This document shows, in pieces, positions 10,175 through 21,930 of a DNA stretch of 64,000 nt. Each line of letters begins with the position of its first letter. Position 1 is the stretch's first letter. Source of the DNA: Oryza sativa Japonica Group (Eukaryota; Streptophyta; Magnoliopsida; Poales; Poaceae). The stretch lies in assembly GCF_034140825.1 (NCBI RefSeq), contig NC_089038.1, positions 23,378,001 through 23,442,000 of the forward strand, read 5' to 3'. The notes under the pieces were generated by a model. The model was not told the origin of the DNA, made no database searches, and worked only from the letters and a program-made list of their open reading frames with translations. The position numbers and the translations under genes were made by a program.

Positions 10175-13100
10175 ATGGCTAGACCAGCTCCGCTGCTGCT
10201 TCTTCTCGCGGCGGTGTGCCTAGTGGCCGCCGCCTCCGCCGGCGGTGCCGATGCGGCGGAGAGGAAGGCGACGACGGTCGGCGTCTATGAGCTCAGGAAG
10301 GGAGATTTCTCCATCAGGGTCACCAATTGGGGAGCGGTCATCATGTCCGTCGTGCTTCCTGACTCCAGAGGTGAGCCTCTCTCTCTCTCCGTCAAGGACA
10401 CCAGAGCTTCATTTGCCTCGTGATTTCTCTGCTCGTTTCATGGGGGTTTCGAGCTGAAACTTTGGAGACTTGTTTTCTGCCAGGGAAATTGGACGATGTT
10501 GTTCTTGGATATGACACCATTGCTGAATATGTTGTAAGATTTGCTGACCTCATTGTCCCTGTTCTTCTTTTAAGGCAGTGCATATGCTCATATTTTCACT
10601 GTTTACTTACCTGTTTCTACACACAACTTGTGAAACCTCATTACATAGCGATAGTTCCCTGTCCTCATTGTCGTTTGATATGGATTGTAGAACAGCATTA
10701 CATAGCGATAGTTTGTGTGTTTGAGTTTTTTTTTTTTGCACTTCTGTCTGCATCCAGTTTACTCAAATTAGTTTTCTGTTGCTCATCACCCAGTTTCAAT
10801 TTCACCTAATCACCTGCTACATTTCTGGACCCGAGAAGCAGGGATGATCAACTTAATTGGCCATTGACTATCCCATAAAAATGCTCTCAATTATTTGAAC
10901 GTTTTAAAAAACTCTCACGAGACCTTTGTTGTCGCCTTCAGTTTGGGGTCAGTTTTCAAACATGGAGGTCCAAGATAGATAAAAAAAAACAATTGACACA
11001 AATAGAGATGCTGTTGCCACGTCTAGGAAAATTCAATATTATGGCGTAGTTGCATAAGCATAGAGAAGAGGAAAAGAAATAGCAAGAAACATATGATCGA
11101 CAAAAGGATTAGATGGATGCAGTTTTCTTTAAGCCAGTGGCCATGTTAGTTTGTTACCCAAGAAATAGTATATCAGTCTCACGAAAGAGAGAGACAGCTG
11201 ACAACCTCACCATGTGATGCCGGTGTGTTGCCTAGTTATTACTTGTCCCGCACTTTTGCAATAGCCATATAAATACTTTTTTTTTCTTTGTTCTGTTCTT
11301 CTTTCTGAACCTTCACTTCTCTCTACATATAATACTATCCCAAATCACAATCCAATCACATGAACAGAGCAGCACAAGCACGAGCAAAATCTTATGCAGA
11401 CCAATTGAGTTTTTGACAAAGTCTACCTACTTTCAGAAGGGCAAAAAAGTTTCTAACTAATCTTTTTTACATAGTAGTTCATTTGCAAGCTTTCCGTTCA
11501 AAAAAAAAATTGCAAGCTGGGTAACCCATCAAAGAAAATGACAGCTCTGAGTTCACTGTATTCAAGTACCTTAAAGGGTAAATGCTAAATTACCTCACTT
11601 CAGTTTGCCTTCTGAATTCTGCTGTTCAGAATTCTTCTACTTACTTTGGAGCGCTCGTCGGACGGGTAGCCAACAGAATTGCCAAGGCGCGGTTCGTGCT
11701 CGATGGAAAAGCTTATCATCTGTATCCAAATGATGGCAAAAACACACTTCACGGTATTCTTGAGAAATTTCCCGAGGTGCAAGAAATCCATGGTGCATGG
11801 TTCATCTCTACGAACAGTAAGCTAATTTTATCTCATTTTTCTGAAGGTGGTCACAGGGGTTTCAGCAATGTTACATGGACAGTGAAGGAGCATGTTGGTG
11901 GAGGTGACGCACCATACATCACACTGTACTACCATAGCTTTGACGGAGAACAAGGTATGGTCAATGCAAATCAGCAGAAGTATCATCTACTTTCACCTTT
12001 CCAAAATACAACAATTTAGTATTGGATTAGACACAATATAATTTTTACAAGCACGAACATATTATCCAAATTCGCAGTATAAGATCGTGTCTTATTTAGA
12101 TATCGCTATATTTTAAAATAGAGGAACTATCTTTGCACTTTCATGCAATATGCTTTTGACTTTTTTACATGACAATTCAATGAACTTGACCTTGGATTTG
12201 GATTGGATCAAACAAGATAACTTCAAAAGACCTGAAATGCAATTTTGTTGAAACCCCTTTAATCCATTTCCGTAGTATTTACTGAGTCAAACTAAGGCCC
12301 TGTTTGGTAGAGCTACAGCTCTCAACTCCTAACTCCAAACTCCAACTCCAGTGGGAGCTAGCTCCACTAGGAGCTGTAGGTGGTCTGAAAGTGTTTGGCT
12401 AACTTGCTTGCTCAGCTCCAAAAATCCTGAAAGAGAGGATAGAGGGTAGATAGACAATACTACCCTTGTGTTTTTTCATTGCTGACTTAGGATTAATAAT
12501 AGATACTTTTCCTTAATAAGTTCAGCACGGTGAATATTAATTTATTTTTCATTTCCTTAATAAGTTCAGCACGGTGATTATTAATTTCTTTTTCATTTCC
12601 TTAATAATTTCAGCACGGTGATTATTAATTTCTTTTCCATTTTGACCATCGATTGATTGGGACTGACTGCCCTGCCCGGCCCTTGTTTGTCTTGGTTGTT
12701 TTTAAAAGACAACAAGAAACGAGCTAGCTACCCACTGCCATTCATTGCCAGGGAGGGGGGAACACATTCAATCAATCATTATATGATTGGTACTCCAAAA
12801 TAAAGTAAAAATTAAAGTTGTTGCATGACATATATTTAGTAATAATAACTAGTACCATTATCATCGAAAGATAGAGCATAAGACCGCAAAACAACACAAA
12901 ATACGATATATGTCCATCAACCTGCAATACGACCGGCTAGGTAATCACGAAATGCATCCATGGCTGTTGGTATGGTGCCTTGCCCCAAAGACCAATGGTT
13001 AGCACCGGTATTGCGGATATCTTCAAACATCTTCTCAAGTAGCTCTTCATTTTGCAAGCCAGTCTTAATAAATTTGGTGCAGCCTGGTATGTCCTGCACA

Positions 13101-14785
13101 ATGTCATTGTAAAATGATTTAGAACAACTATTTTGGCACATTTGTTTTCCAATTTAACACATAATTTTGAAATACTTACTGCCTGGTTTAGAAACCCAAA
13201 AAATAAAACTCTCATTCATACACTATATGAATCATACCATTGAATTCTTATACAGTCATTTCCTACCCCCGAAAAAAAATAAATATAGTTGCAATGTTAT
13301 CTACAAATGACAAACAACTGTAATGCTACCAAATACATATTTTGCCACATACATATAAATTTTTCTGACCAATTCTTTCTAGAAATCTAAGTATAGTGAG
13401 AATATGGTTAAAGTATACAAACTAAAATCAAGCAATACACACAGATCGGGAGAAATTTGGGGGAGAGAGAGTCTAGGGTTTGAGGGAGCTAGTCCAGGGT
13501 TTAGGGTTACCTTGCTCCTTGCACCAGATCTGCTATGCCACCGGCGTCGCCCAGCTCCTGCCGTGCGCCTCCTCGCTGTGGGGAGCCGCTCCCGCCGCCA
13601 AGTGCCGCCGCCATGAGGTCTCAGCGCCAAATCCAACCGCCGTGCGCTGCCCTGACCTCCGCCCAGCGCCGCCCAGACCTCCGCCCGGCGCCCTTGCTGT
13701 GCGAGAGGAGGCAGCCGCCACCACCGCCACCATGCGCCGTGTGCCTTCACTGCTACCGCCGCCGCTGCCTCAGTCCTCCCTCCCCCTTCTCTCTTCGCGG
13801 CCTCGAGGAGAAACGCGATGTGCGCTAGTCTGGCTCGGTGCGGTGGGGAACGAAGGGGTAGGGGCGGTGGCATTCTGCTTATAATTTTTGCGAAAAGTAA
13901 TGGGTAGCGCTGTAATCAGGCTGGGAGTGGAGCTGTGGAGTTGTGTTTTCCCCGCTCCACCACGCTAGTGTAATTTTTTGGAGCGATCTGCACTGCTCCG
14001 TTCCTCTTTTGGATGAATCCGAACCGTTTGGCATAACTCCAGCTCTAGGTAAGGTGGAGTTAGGAGCTGGAGCTGTGCCAAACAGGGCCTAACGGTCAAA
14101 ATTATGCCTCTGTCGAACAGGATTCCCAGGCGCCCTAGACGTGTACGTGACGTACCAGCTGTCCGGCCCGTACGTGCTGAGCGTGCACATGAACGCGACG
14201 GCGGCGGGCAAGGCGACGCCGGTGAACCTGGCGCAGCACTCGTACTGGAACCTCGGTGGCACGGGCAGCGGCGACATCCTGGGTAACACGGTGCAGCTGT
14301 TCGCGTCGCGGTACACCCCCGTGGACGCCGAGCTCATCCCGACGGGCCAGGTCGCGCCCGTCACCGGCACGCCCTACGACCTCCGCGCGCCGACGCCCGT
14401 GGGCGCGCGCGTCCACCTGGTGACGGGCGGCCTCAGCAAGACGGGCGCCACCATCTACGGCTTCGACACCAACTACGCCGTGGACGGCGGTGACGACGTC
14501 GACGCGCACGCGCACGCGCTGCGGCGGGTGGCCGTCGTCCGGGACGGCAAGTCCGGGCGGTCGCTGGAGCTGTGGGCGAACCAGCCCGGGGTGCAGTTCT
14601 ACACCGGCAACTTCCTCACGGCCGACGTGAAGGGGAAGGGCGGGAAGGCGTACGGGCAGTACGGCGCGCTGTGCCTGGAGACGCAGGGGTTCCCCGACGC
14701 CGTGAACCACCCCAACTTCCCGTCGGTGATCGTGAGGCCCGGACAGGTGTACAAGCACGAGATGGTGTACAAGTTCTCGTTCTAG
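10175..14785 (+). CDS. Aldose 1-epimerase-like protein, copy 1, five exons, 380 aa
   Basis: Exons are 10175-10370, 10484-10533, 11630-11753, 11847-11954 and 14121-14785. All introns are GT-AG and the joined frame is open for 380 aa. A hydrophobic N-terminus (about residues 5-26, ending ASAGGADA) looks like a secretory signal peptide, so the protein probably acts in the secretory path or apoplast. The galactose-mutarotase fold is marked by H123 in the HGG motif, H199 in [10 protein letters not shown] and the catalytic-base glutamate E346 in [12 protein letters not shown]. The family interconverts alpha and beta anomers of aldoses such as galactose and glucose. Exon sizes and intron phases equal those of the gene at 18897-21685, so the two are tandem duplicates. 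Intron 4 is 2166 bp because of an inserted transposon; the same intron in copy 2 is 88 bp. Confidence 0.93.
12296..14089. mobile_element. PIF/Harbinger (Tourist-type) element inside intron 4 of epimerase copy 1
   Basis: The ends are inverted repeats, GGCCCTGTTTGG on the left and CCAAACAGGGCC on the right, with similarity continuing through AGCT, CAGCT and AACTCC blocks. They are flanked by an exact TAA duplication (12293-12295 and 14090-14092), as expected for PIF/Harbinger. Length is 1794 bp. On the minus strand, 12917-13141 encodes a short open segment (motifs [12 protein letters not shown] and [10 protein letters not shown]) that resembles the C-terminal part of Myb/SANT-like proteins carried by this superfamily; that resemblance is tentative. 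A GC-rich block at 13500-13830 may be captured or leader sequence. No DDE transposase is visible, so it is non-autonomous. Confidence 0.85.
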
Positions 14786-15278
14786 TTTAGGTGACTATAC
14801 ATGGATCATATGTGGTCATTGGTCGATCGCTTCATCTGCTGTAAGTTGTGACATTGTCGGTGTCGGTCGGTGCAATAATATGATATGCGTTGATTTGCAA
14901 TAAGACGCATGGGGGAAGAAAAGACGAGAATTTTTCACTAGCCAGTTCAGTCTCATAGAGAAGTTGCGGCAAGAGAAAAGCCCGGGATTCTTCCGGCTTG
15001 CACCATAATGTGGTGGGTTAGTTGCGGACTTATAAAAGTTTTTCCATACGAGAGCCACTTCTCTCATACCCAAAGTTTTACGGAAGAGGGCTAGCTACTT
15101 ACCATTCCAACGTAATAGGTTATGTGTGCTGACTTCAACACAATGTTAGTATGGTATCGTAGATAACAGATATGGTATTATTGGTATCAGATATGAACCG
15201 TTATACCAGACACAATACTTATAGATATCAGACTTTGATACTTACATATCATAATGACATCGATGTTTTAGCATGGTA
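14786..15278. other. Intergenic, downstream of epimerase copy 1
   Basis: The first ~250 bp are likely 3' UTR and downstream sequence. Positions 15140-15290 are rich in GGTATC/GATACC motifs like those at 3185-3310. No gene is seen. Confidence 0.35.
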
Positions 15279-15295
15279 ACGTAGGTACCAGATTT

Positions 15296-15606
15296 TTTTT
15301 TGGGAGGGTACAAATCAGGACACACACGAACACACACCACAACACACGCATACACACGTGTGCGCGTCCCTAACACATACTAGGATTGAGATTGAAGGCA
15401 CTAGGCCTCAGTGCACGGGAAATATGCAACCACTGAATGCGCACGCGCGTGTGTACCATTATACCTAACCGGGACCAACCAAAGTCAGTCCCGGGAAAAG
15501 AGGGGGAAAAAACCCGGGTGAGCACGAGCGTCGAACTTGGGGTTCGAACGCTCGTGGGCAATGTGCCCACCGGCGTCGCTAACCATCCAAACAAATGCTC
15601 GATCTC
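15296..15606 (-). mobile_element. tRNA-derived SINE, minus orientation
   Basis: The element is 311 bp and is flanked by a perfect 17-bp duplication (15279-15295 and 15607-15623, ACGTAGGTACCAGATTT). Read on the minus strand, the head has a pol III A box-like TGGTTAGCGACG and a B box-like GTTCGAACCCC. The middle has a purine-pyrimidine GTGTGT-rich stretch, and the 3' end is an A tail (poly-T at about 15294-15301 on the + strand). These are the marks of a grass SINE. The subfamily was not identified. Confidence 0.8.
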
Positions 15607-15640
15607 ACGTAGGTACCAGATTTGGAACCGTAGATACCAG

Positions 15641-17081
15641 TGTTAACAACCAAATTTGGTAACATCTGTGTCAGGAAAGAAGATTGGATCAAAGCAAAGT
15701 CAGAGGCGGAGATCGAGTTCGGAAACAGAGCAAGAATCGGCTGGAGTCTGGATCGGCTATGATTAGTATCGGCTGGGTCTGAGTCGGGCTAGATAAGCCG
15801 ATACAGCCGATTCCAACAATACGACTTGGTGTACAACATCGGGTTGAGAAGATGTGCTTCAAGATGGTTGCCACGCATGGATAGAGTCCTGAGAAGGCAA
15901 TTGTATCTATTAATTAGGATGTTTTATGTAATTTCCTTAGAGATATGTTTAGGGCAAAAGTTTGCCGCAAAGACTTATGGTATCTTAGAGTTTGTTAGAG
16001 ATAACAGTCGTGTCCGGTATGGGCATGTCTTGTAATTCTCGGGTATAAATAGACCCCGAGCCCTATGTAATTTACAACACACACGTTCAATACAATTTCG
16101 GCGCATCGCCACCCTTTTGCTTTAGTTTTGTTTCGACGAGTTCTTGCTTTCGGGTTGAGCTGCATCGGTTTCGATCTTCAACAAGAGGTAAAACTTGTTA
16201 TGACGGATTGTGTTCTTAGGATTAGTGCTTCCATCTTTATGATACTCTAATCTTATTTATGTAATTCGTCGAGTTATCATATATCTTACATAATCTCTAG
16301 CAATATCACCATCTAACCTATTATCGGCTAACATCTGTTAGCAGAGGGCAACTGATTAGGTTAGATTTTGACGTTGATCTAGATTATATAAGATATCCAC
16401 CATTCTATGAAACTTCTAGCGGCTTGATTGTCTAGATGTCGTTCTTCTTTTCATACTTAATGATGTATCAGTTGAGTTTGATATATTAAGTCGTGCTTAG
16501 AATATCGATCTCTAGCCTACCTTCTAGTTGCCGATTAGAATAGTATCGGAGTTTCAGCCGATCGTATCTAATTTAACTATATTTGTTCTATATGCTTCAT
16601 TAATATGTTAAATCTGCCCTTTATATCAAGATATTGCTATATCTAAGCATGTTAGGCCTCTGTTCGATATATTATACCTGCTTTAATATCCTGATATAGG
16701 GAAGTATCGGAGTATTAGCCGATACATGCTAGATCTATTTGATCGGCTATGCTATAAAGATATATAGTCTTGTTATTGATATATGTTTCAATCTAAGTGA
16801 TTTATACTGTCTCGGCATGGCGACCGATCTATCCCAATCACTTGATTTAAATATATATCGATATAAGGAGTATATATCGTTAATATCTACAGCCGATCGA
16901 GTAGATTTAGTTCTTTCTTACTTATTCACGACTGCCGATCGATACACAGATGACATCGGCTCAAAGATAAATGATATGTCATCGGCATCTGGCCGATCGG
17001 CTATCATTTATAGATTTAACCGCGATTTCTTTGCTTTTATTTCTTGTTGATTACATGATCAAATCAACTGGCATGCTAACA
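15641..17081 (+). mobile_element. Probable solo LTR of a retrotransposon
   Basis: The segment begins TGTTAACA and ends TGCTAACA, giving the TG...CA ends and a short inverted terminal repeat of an LTR. A TATA-type promoter (GGTATAAATAG, about 16041) is followed by a leader-like region, as in LTR U3-R borders. GCCGAT/ATCGGC motifs are frequent throughout. No primer-binding site, polypurine tract or coding domain was seen beside it, so a solo LTR is the best reading. The flanks show no clear 5-bp duplication, so the exact borders are uncertain. The family was not identified; an old insertion is likely. Confidence 0.5.
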
Positions 17082-18780
17082 CACCCGAAGGCGAGCTTTG
17101 ACCTGCACTGGAGTTAAGCAGATCTCCCAGGCCACGTGTTTTCTGTCAACAACCAGGCATGATATTTCATAAGTACTATACCATGCTAACATCATAATAA
17201 CGTCAGCTATTTTGTTTGGAACAATATACCGTTTTGTAGTATTTCTATTTATAGAAGTCGTGGACTTACGTCCTGTGTTCGGATGAATCAATAATGAGGT
17301 TGATTATGCACTTATTTTCCTTTCTTTCGACCTTTTGCATGGTTTTATTTTACCATGTTGTTTAGAAAAAAGAACGTTATTGAGCTATAATTTACTAGCA
17401 TCCTGGAAGGCTTCAATTATTAACTATTCAAACTGCACATTTGCTATTCATCTATGCACTAAAATTTCCCCAAATTTCAGACAATCGTTGATTTTTTGTG
17501 GATTAAGATGCAATGGCATGCCTATCGTCTTCCACCTTTTAGACCGGGGGAGGTGGGAGAAGAGGAATGGGAGGTAAAAGATGGATTTACCAGCAACAGT
17601 GATGGCGAGCCTCGATGGTGGTGACCTTTGAACTCCAGCAGAGAACCGACGTACTAGGTTTTCAAAGTTCGAGGCAATGCGGGGGTGGGGGTGGGGGGGG
17701 GTAAGGGCGGTTTTAGAGGGATGGCCGGGGTGGAGGGGAACCTGATTGTGGACGGAACACAAAGGCGGGCGACGAGGTGTCACCAAAACTGCATGGACAG
17801 TATGTTGACGGGCGTTAGATCTATTGAGGCGAGCGTTGAAAGCCCATAGATGTCACTTGGCGGGAGTGGTCGAATAGGTGTTTCTTAAAATTCTCCGATC
17901 GCAACGGTTAAATTTAATAGGGCGAAACTTCCTAGCAGCTTTCTCAACCAAGCCAAGACAGCCACTCGGAACTTCCAGGTCGTTGTGAGTCGCTCTCACA
18001 AGCACCTCATAGCAGGAAAAAATGAAAATAACATGAAGCCTAACACAACGATCAACACAACATGTGTACAAAGTGGAAACATATCACAAAAACATAAGGT
18101 AAATCAATACACATGTGGACATGCCATAGGGAACAAGAGAATGAGAGACAATGAGAAAGGGGAAGAGGAATGTGGTGGCGGCGGCACGAGAAAGAAGAGA
18201 GAAAGGTAGATTTGGAGAGATTTGGCACGAATCTTAAAGCCATCCTATCCGTCCAAAAATCAATTGACATTTTCCAAAATTTCAGCTGCTTGTAGCAAGT
18301 CCTTCAAACCGTTTATTAAGAACACGTCCAAAGGATGGTTCTGAGTTCTGACTTGTGGGAGATAGTTTTGCATGATGCGGCGGCGGCAGGCATCCTACGG
18401 CGCACGTGGGTGACAACTGACAAGTTCAAAATCTTATCATTGGCCCGTTTCAGTTTCTTTTTTTCCTTTCTTTTTGAAGAGCTGTGCACAGTTTCAAGAG
18501 TGGCCACGCACGTACTAGCACACTTGCCAACTTCCCCAATGACAAATTGTCATCCCACTCGCTCGCGGGCGGACCACCGGATTCCGGCCGATCGAGCATG
18601 CACAACCTGCGACCAATGCAAGCGGACCGTGTACCTGGCTCCGTTTCGCTGCGACTTGAGGACACAAACGGATGAAAGGATCAGATCAATCAAAAAGATC
18701 ACACGCTAGCACGCGCGCAGCGCAGGTGTCTGTCCGTAACCAGGCTGGTCCGGTCCCGCCTCGAACAAACTCGTCCGAGA
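17082..18780. other. Intergenic between the epimerase copies, no gene recognised
   Basis: This is mixed AT-rich and GC-rich sequence with a G-rich run at about 17680-17705. Open frames are short and without recognisable domains. The last few hundred bases are probably the promoter of epimerase copy 2. Confidence 0.35.
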
Positions 18781-18797
18781 TCGCGGCCGGTATCCGC

Positions 18798-18805
18798 CTA
18801 TATCT
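18798..18805 (+). promoter_or_regulatory. Candidate TATA box of epimerase copy 2
   Basis: CTATATCT lies 92 bp upstream of the ATG at 18897, in the right range for a plant TATA box with a short leader. It is inferred from sequence and position only. Confidence 0.4.
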
Positions 18806-18896
18806 ACATCTATATCAGGAGACCATCGAGAATGAGTTGCATGCATCCCTCTCCTCTCGTCCTGTGAGTTGCCCAAGACGAATCGCTTTGCTCACA

Positions 18897-21685
18897 ATGG
18901 CTGGAGCTCGGTTGTCTCTCGCGTTCCTGTGCTTTGTGGTGGTGGTGGTGGCCTCCGCGCTCGCCGGCGGCGCCGGTGCGAGGAAGACGGTCGGCGAGTA
19001 CGTGCTCAGGAAGGGGGACTTCTCCGTGAAGATCACCAACTGGGGAGCAACCATGATGTCGGTCGTCCTCCCTGATTCCAAAGGTACCGTCATGTCCCCT
19101 CTGTTGAGCTTTTTTTCTTTATGGCGTTTGTGTACTTGCGTGTGTTGGTCTGAATTTGCAGTGCTTGTGTTTCTGCAGGGAATTTGGCTGATGTTGTGCT
19201 TGGCCTAGACACCATTGCTGAGTACGTGGTAAGAACACCAAACCCCTTCCAAAATTTAATGTTTTGGGCAGGAAATGGCAATATCATTCAGCTTCTTCTT
19301 TTGCCTTCTTCTCATAGTCCATTGAAACCCAAACTTGTTCTCGACAGTTAAGGCCTCAGCTATTAATGAATGGATGAATGAATCTTATATTCTTTAAATT
19401 TCCTTTTTTTTCCCCTGTACACTATACACAAGATAAAAGTACTTGTCTGATCAAGAAATTGCTTGCCCTGCACTCATTTGGAACTTATTCCAGATACAGT
19501 GATGAGAAAGGTGTAAAAAGGATGTATAACTGACAAAAAGATGGTGGAATTTTGAAAAGAGTAATTTTCACAAAACTACAAATATTTTGATTAAACTATC
19601 GTAAAACTATAGATTTAAGGCGTTATACCACAAAACTACAGATTTAGCACCATATTTATCACAAAACTATAGATTTAAGGTTAAGTATCACAAAACTACA
19701 TATTTAATATTGAAGTTGTCACGAAACTACAGCTTTTAGAGTTTAAATCCCTAGCACCATTATTATGCTGGAGCTATAAATATTATTGTTCTGTGACTAA
19801 ATTAGTTCTAAAACTGTAGTTTTATAATAATTTAGTTACTTAACATGTAGTTTTATAATAGTTCATTTTAAATATGTTGTTTTGTGATAAATTTGGTGTT
19901 GAATGTGTAGTTTTGTGATACACCGAGTTAAATATATAGTTTTGTGATAGTTTGATCATAGTATATGTAGTTTTGTGAAATTTACTCTTTAGAAAATTTT
20001 AAATCACAAATGAAATACGATTGGAACAAACCCTGACAAACATACTCCGTATCAAACAGTATGCAATAAATTATGATTCTTTGTCTGCAAGTGACCAAGT
20101 TACTACTAGAAGATAAACAATGCTCATCAGCACAGGCAAAACAACAAATACCATATGACGTAATTTCCTCTGAAAACAATCGTTTGACCGGGGGGATCGC
20201 CTTGGCAGTACTCTTCCCTTGTCATCTGTCAACATGCAAAGCTGATGTAAATCCCTTTTATTATTGTCATTTTCCATATGTTTCACACTGTCACTTAGTC
20301 CAACTATGACGTGGTCAGAGTATCATCCCTTCAATAGAATCGAGTCTAAGCAAAAAATAAATAGCTAATCTTCAGAGGTTCAGCCAGCCAGCAAAAATTT
20401 CAGAATGCTTATCTAAAAACCTTGAGCTTGCCAGAAAACGATGGTCCGCATCTCCAAATCACTGTTCCGTTCTACCCTTATCCATTTTCTTCTCATCATC
20501 TGGAATATCATTCAAACACACAAGCAGCTTTTGTTTACCATACCGAAGAACGGTCTGAATCAATAGACATTAACATTTGCGTTATCACTGTCGAAAATAT
20601 GGCAAAATAATTCAAGTTGTTTTTATCTGTAATGATCTTCTTGCTCATGCCAACCAGAACGACACTAATTACTTCGGGCCGGTTACCGGACGGGTCGGGC
20701 AGAGGATAGCCAGGGGGCGGTTCGTTCTCGACGGGAAGGTGTATCACACGTACATCAACGACGGCAGGAACGCGATTCACGGTATGCATTGGTGCATGGA
20801 CGCATGCCTTCAGACCTCAGATCAGCCTGGCCAACAGATTATTAAATTCACTGAACTCACATTCAGGTGGACACAGAGGGTTCAGCAAAGTCATATGGAC
20901 GGTGAAGGAGTACGTCGGCGGCGGCGACTCGCCGTACATCACCTTGTACTACCGCAGCTTCGACGGAGAGCAAGGTGTGCAACGAAATTCCAGATGAAAG
21001 ATCGAGTTTCTCTTTTATGAAATTTGGAGTCGTAAATTAATTTGTGAATGGCTATCGATCAGGTTTCCCCGGGGACCTGGACGCGTACGTGACGTACCAG
21101 CTGTCGAGCCCGTACGTGCTGGCGCTGCGCATGAACGCGACGGCGCTGAACAAGGCGACGCCGGTGAACTTCCTGCAGCACACGTACTGGAACCTCGGCG
21201 GGCAGGGCCGCGGCGACGTGCTGGGGCACACGCTGCAGCTGTCGGCGTCGCGGTACACCCCGCTGGACGAGGAGCTCCTCCCGTCGTCGGGCGTCGTCGC
21301 GCCCGTCGCCGGCACGCCCTACGACTTCCGGCACCCCACCCCGATCGGCGCGCGCATCCGGCAGGTGATGGGCGGGCGCATCGCCGGGTACGACATCAAC
21401 TACGTGATCGACGGCGAGGGCATGCGGAAGGTGGCCGCGGCGCGGGACGGCGCGTCGGGCCGCGCGCTGGAGCTGTGGGCGAACCAGCCGGCCATGCAGC
21501 TGTACACCGGCAACTGGCTGAACAACATCAAGGGCAAGGGCGGCAAGGTGTACCAGCAGTACGGCGGGTTCTGCCTGGAGACGCAGGGGTACGTGGACGC
21601 CGTGAACCACCCGGAGTTCCCCTCCATGACGGTCAGGCCCGGCCAGGTGTACAGGCACGACATGGCCTTCAAGTTCTCCTTCTAG
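18897..21685 (+). CDS. Aldose 1-epimerase-like protein, copy 2, five exons, 363 aa
   Basis: Exons are 18897-19083, 19179-19228, 20658-20781, 20867-20974 and 21063-21685, all GT-AG, giving 363 aa. Exons 2, 3 and 4 are exactly the same length as in the gene at 10175-14785 (50, 124 and 108 bp), with the same phases. Residues about 5-27 form a signal peptide (AFLCFVVVVVASALAGGA). Catalytic positions are conserved: H120 in HGG, H196 in LQHTYWNLGG and E329 in CLETQGYVDAVN. The protein should interconvert sugar anomers in the secretory path or cell wall. It lacks a ~10-residue insert ([10 protein letters not shown] region) that copy 1 has before the last third. Intron 2 is long (1429 bp) because it holds a foldback element. 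Confidence 0.93.
19559..19987. mobile_element. Foldback MITE built of short sub-repeats, in intron 2 of epimerase copy 2
   Basis: The left end is GAGTAATTTTCACAAAACTAC and the right end is its inverse, GTAGTTTTGTGAAATTTACTC. The flanks TTTTGAAAA (19550-19558) and TTTAGAAAA (19988-19996) match at 8 of 9, suggesting a Mutator-type 9-bp duplication. Each arm is a run of ~30-bp units around CACAAAACTAYAGATTTA (or its inverse), so nearly the whole 429 bp could fold on itself. There is no coding capacity. Confidence 0.7.
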
Positions 21686-21930
21686 CTCTCTAGCTGATCA
21701 GTCAGGATGATCGTGTGGTTGTAGTATACCATTTTTCAAGATTGTGCGAATAATTATTGGCGTGTTGTTGAAATAATTGAAGAATGGGGTCGTTCTCAAG
21801 CATGCGCTCCATGAACAATTATGTTTGCGGCAAGCTATCATGTTCATGAGCAGATATGTACACGTCACATTATCAGAAATCCATTCGTGGTATTCGTAGA
21901 GAGTGAATGAATTACGTGCATAATTTTTAG

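Noticed and set aside
15440-15606. Possible tRNA gene from A and B box motifs
   Set aside because: The boxes belong to the head of a SINE with a 17-bp target duplication and an A tail; no cloverleaf of tRNA length was seen.
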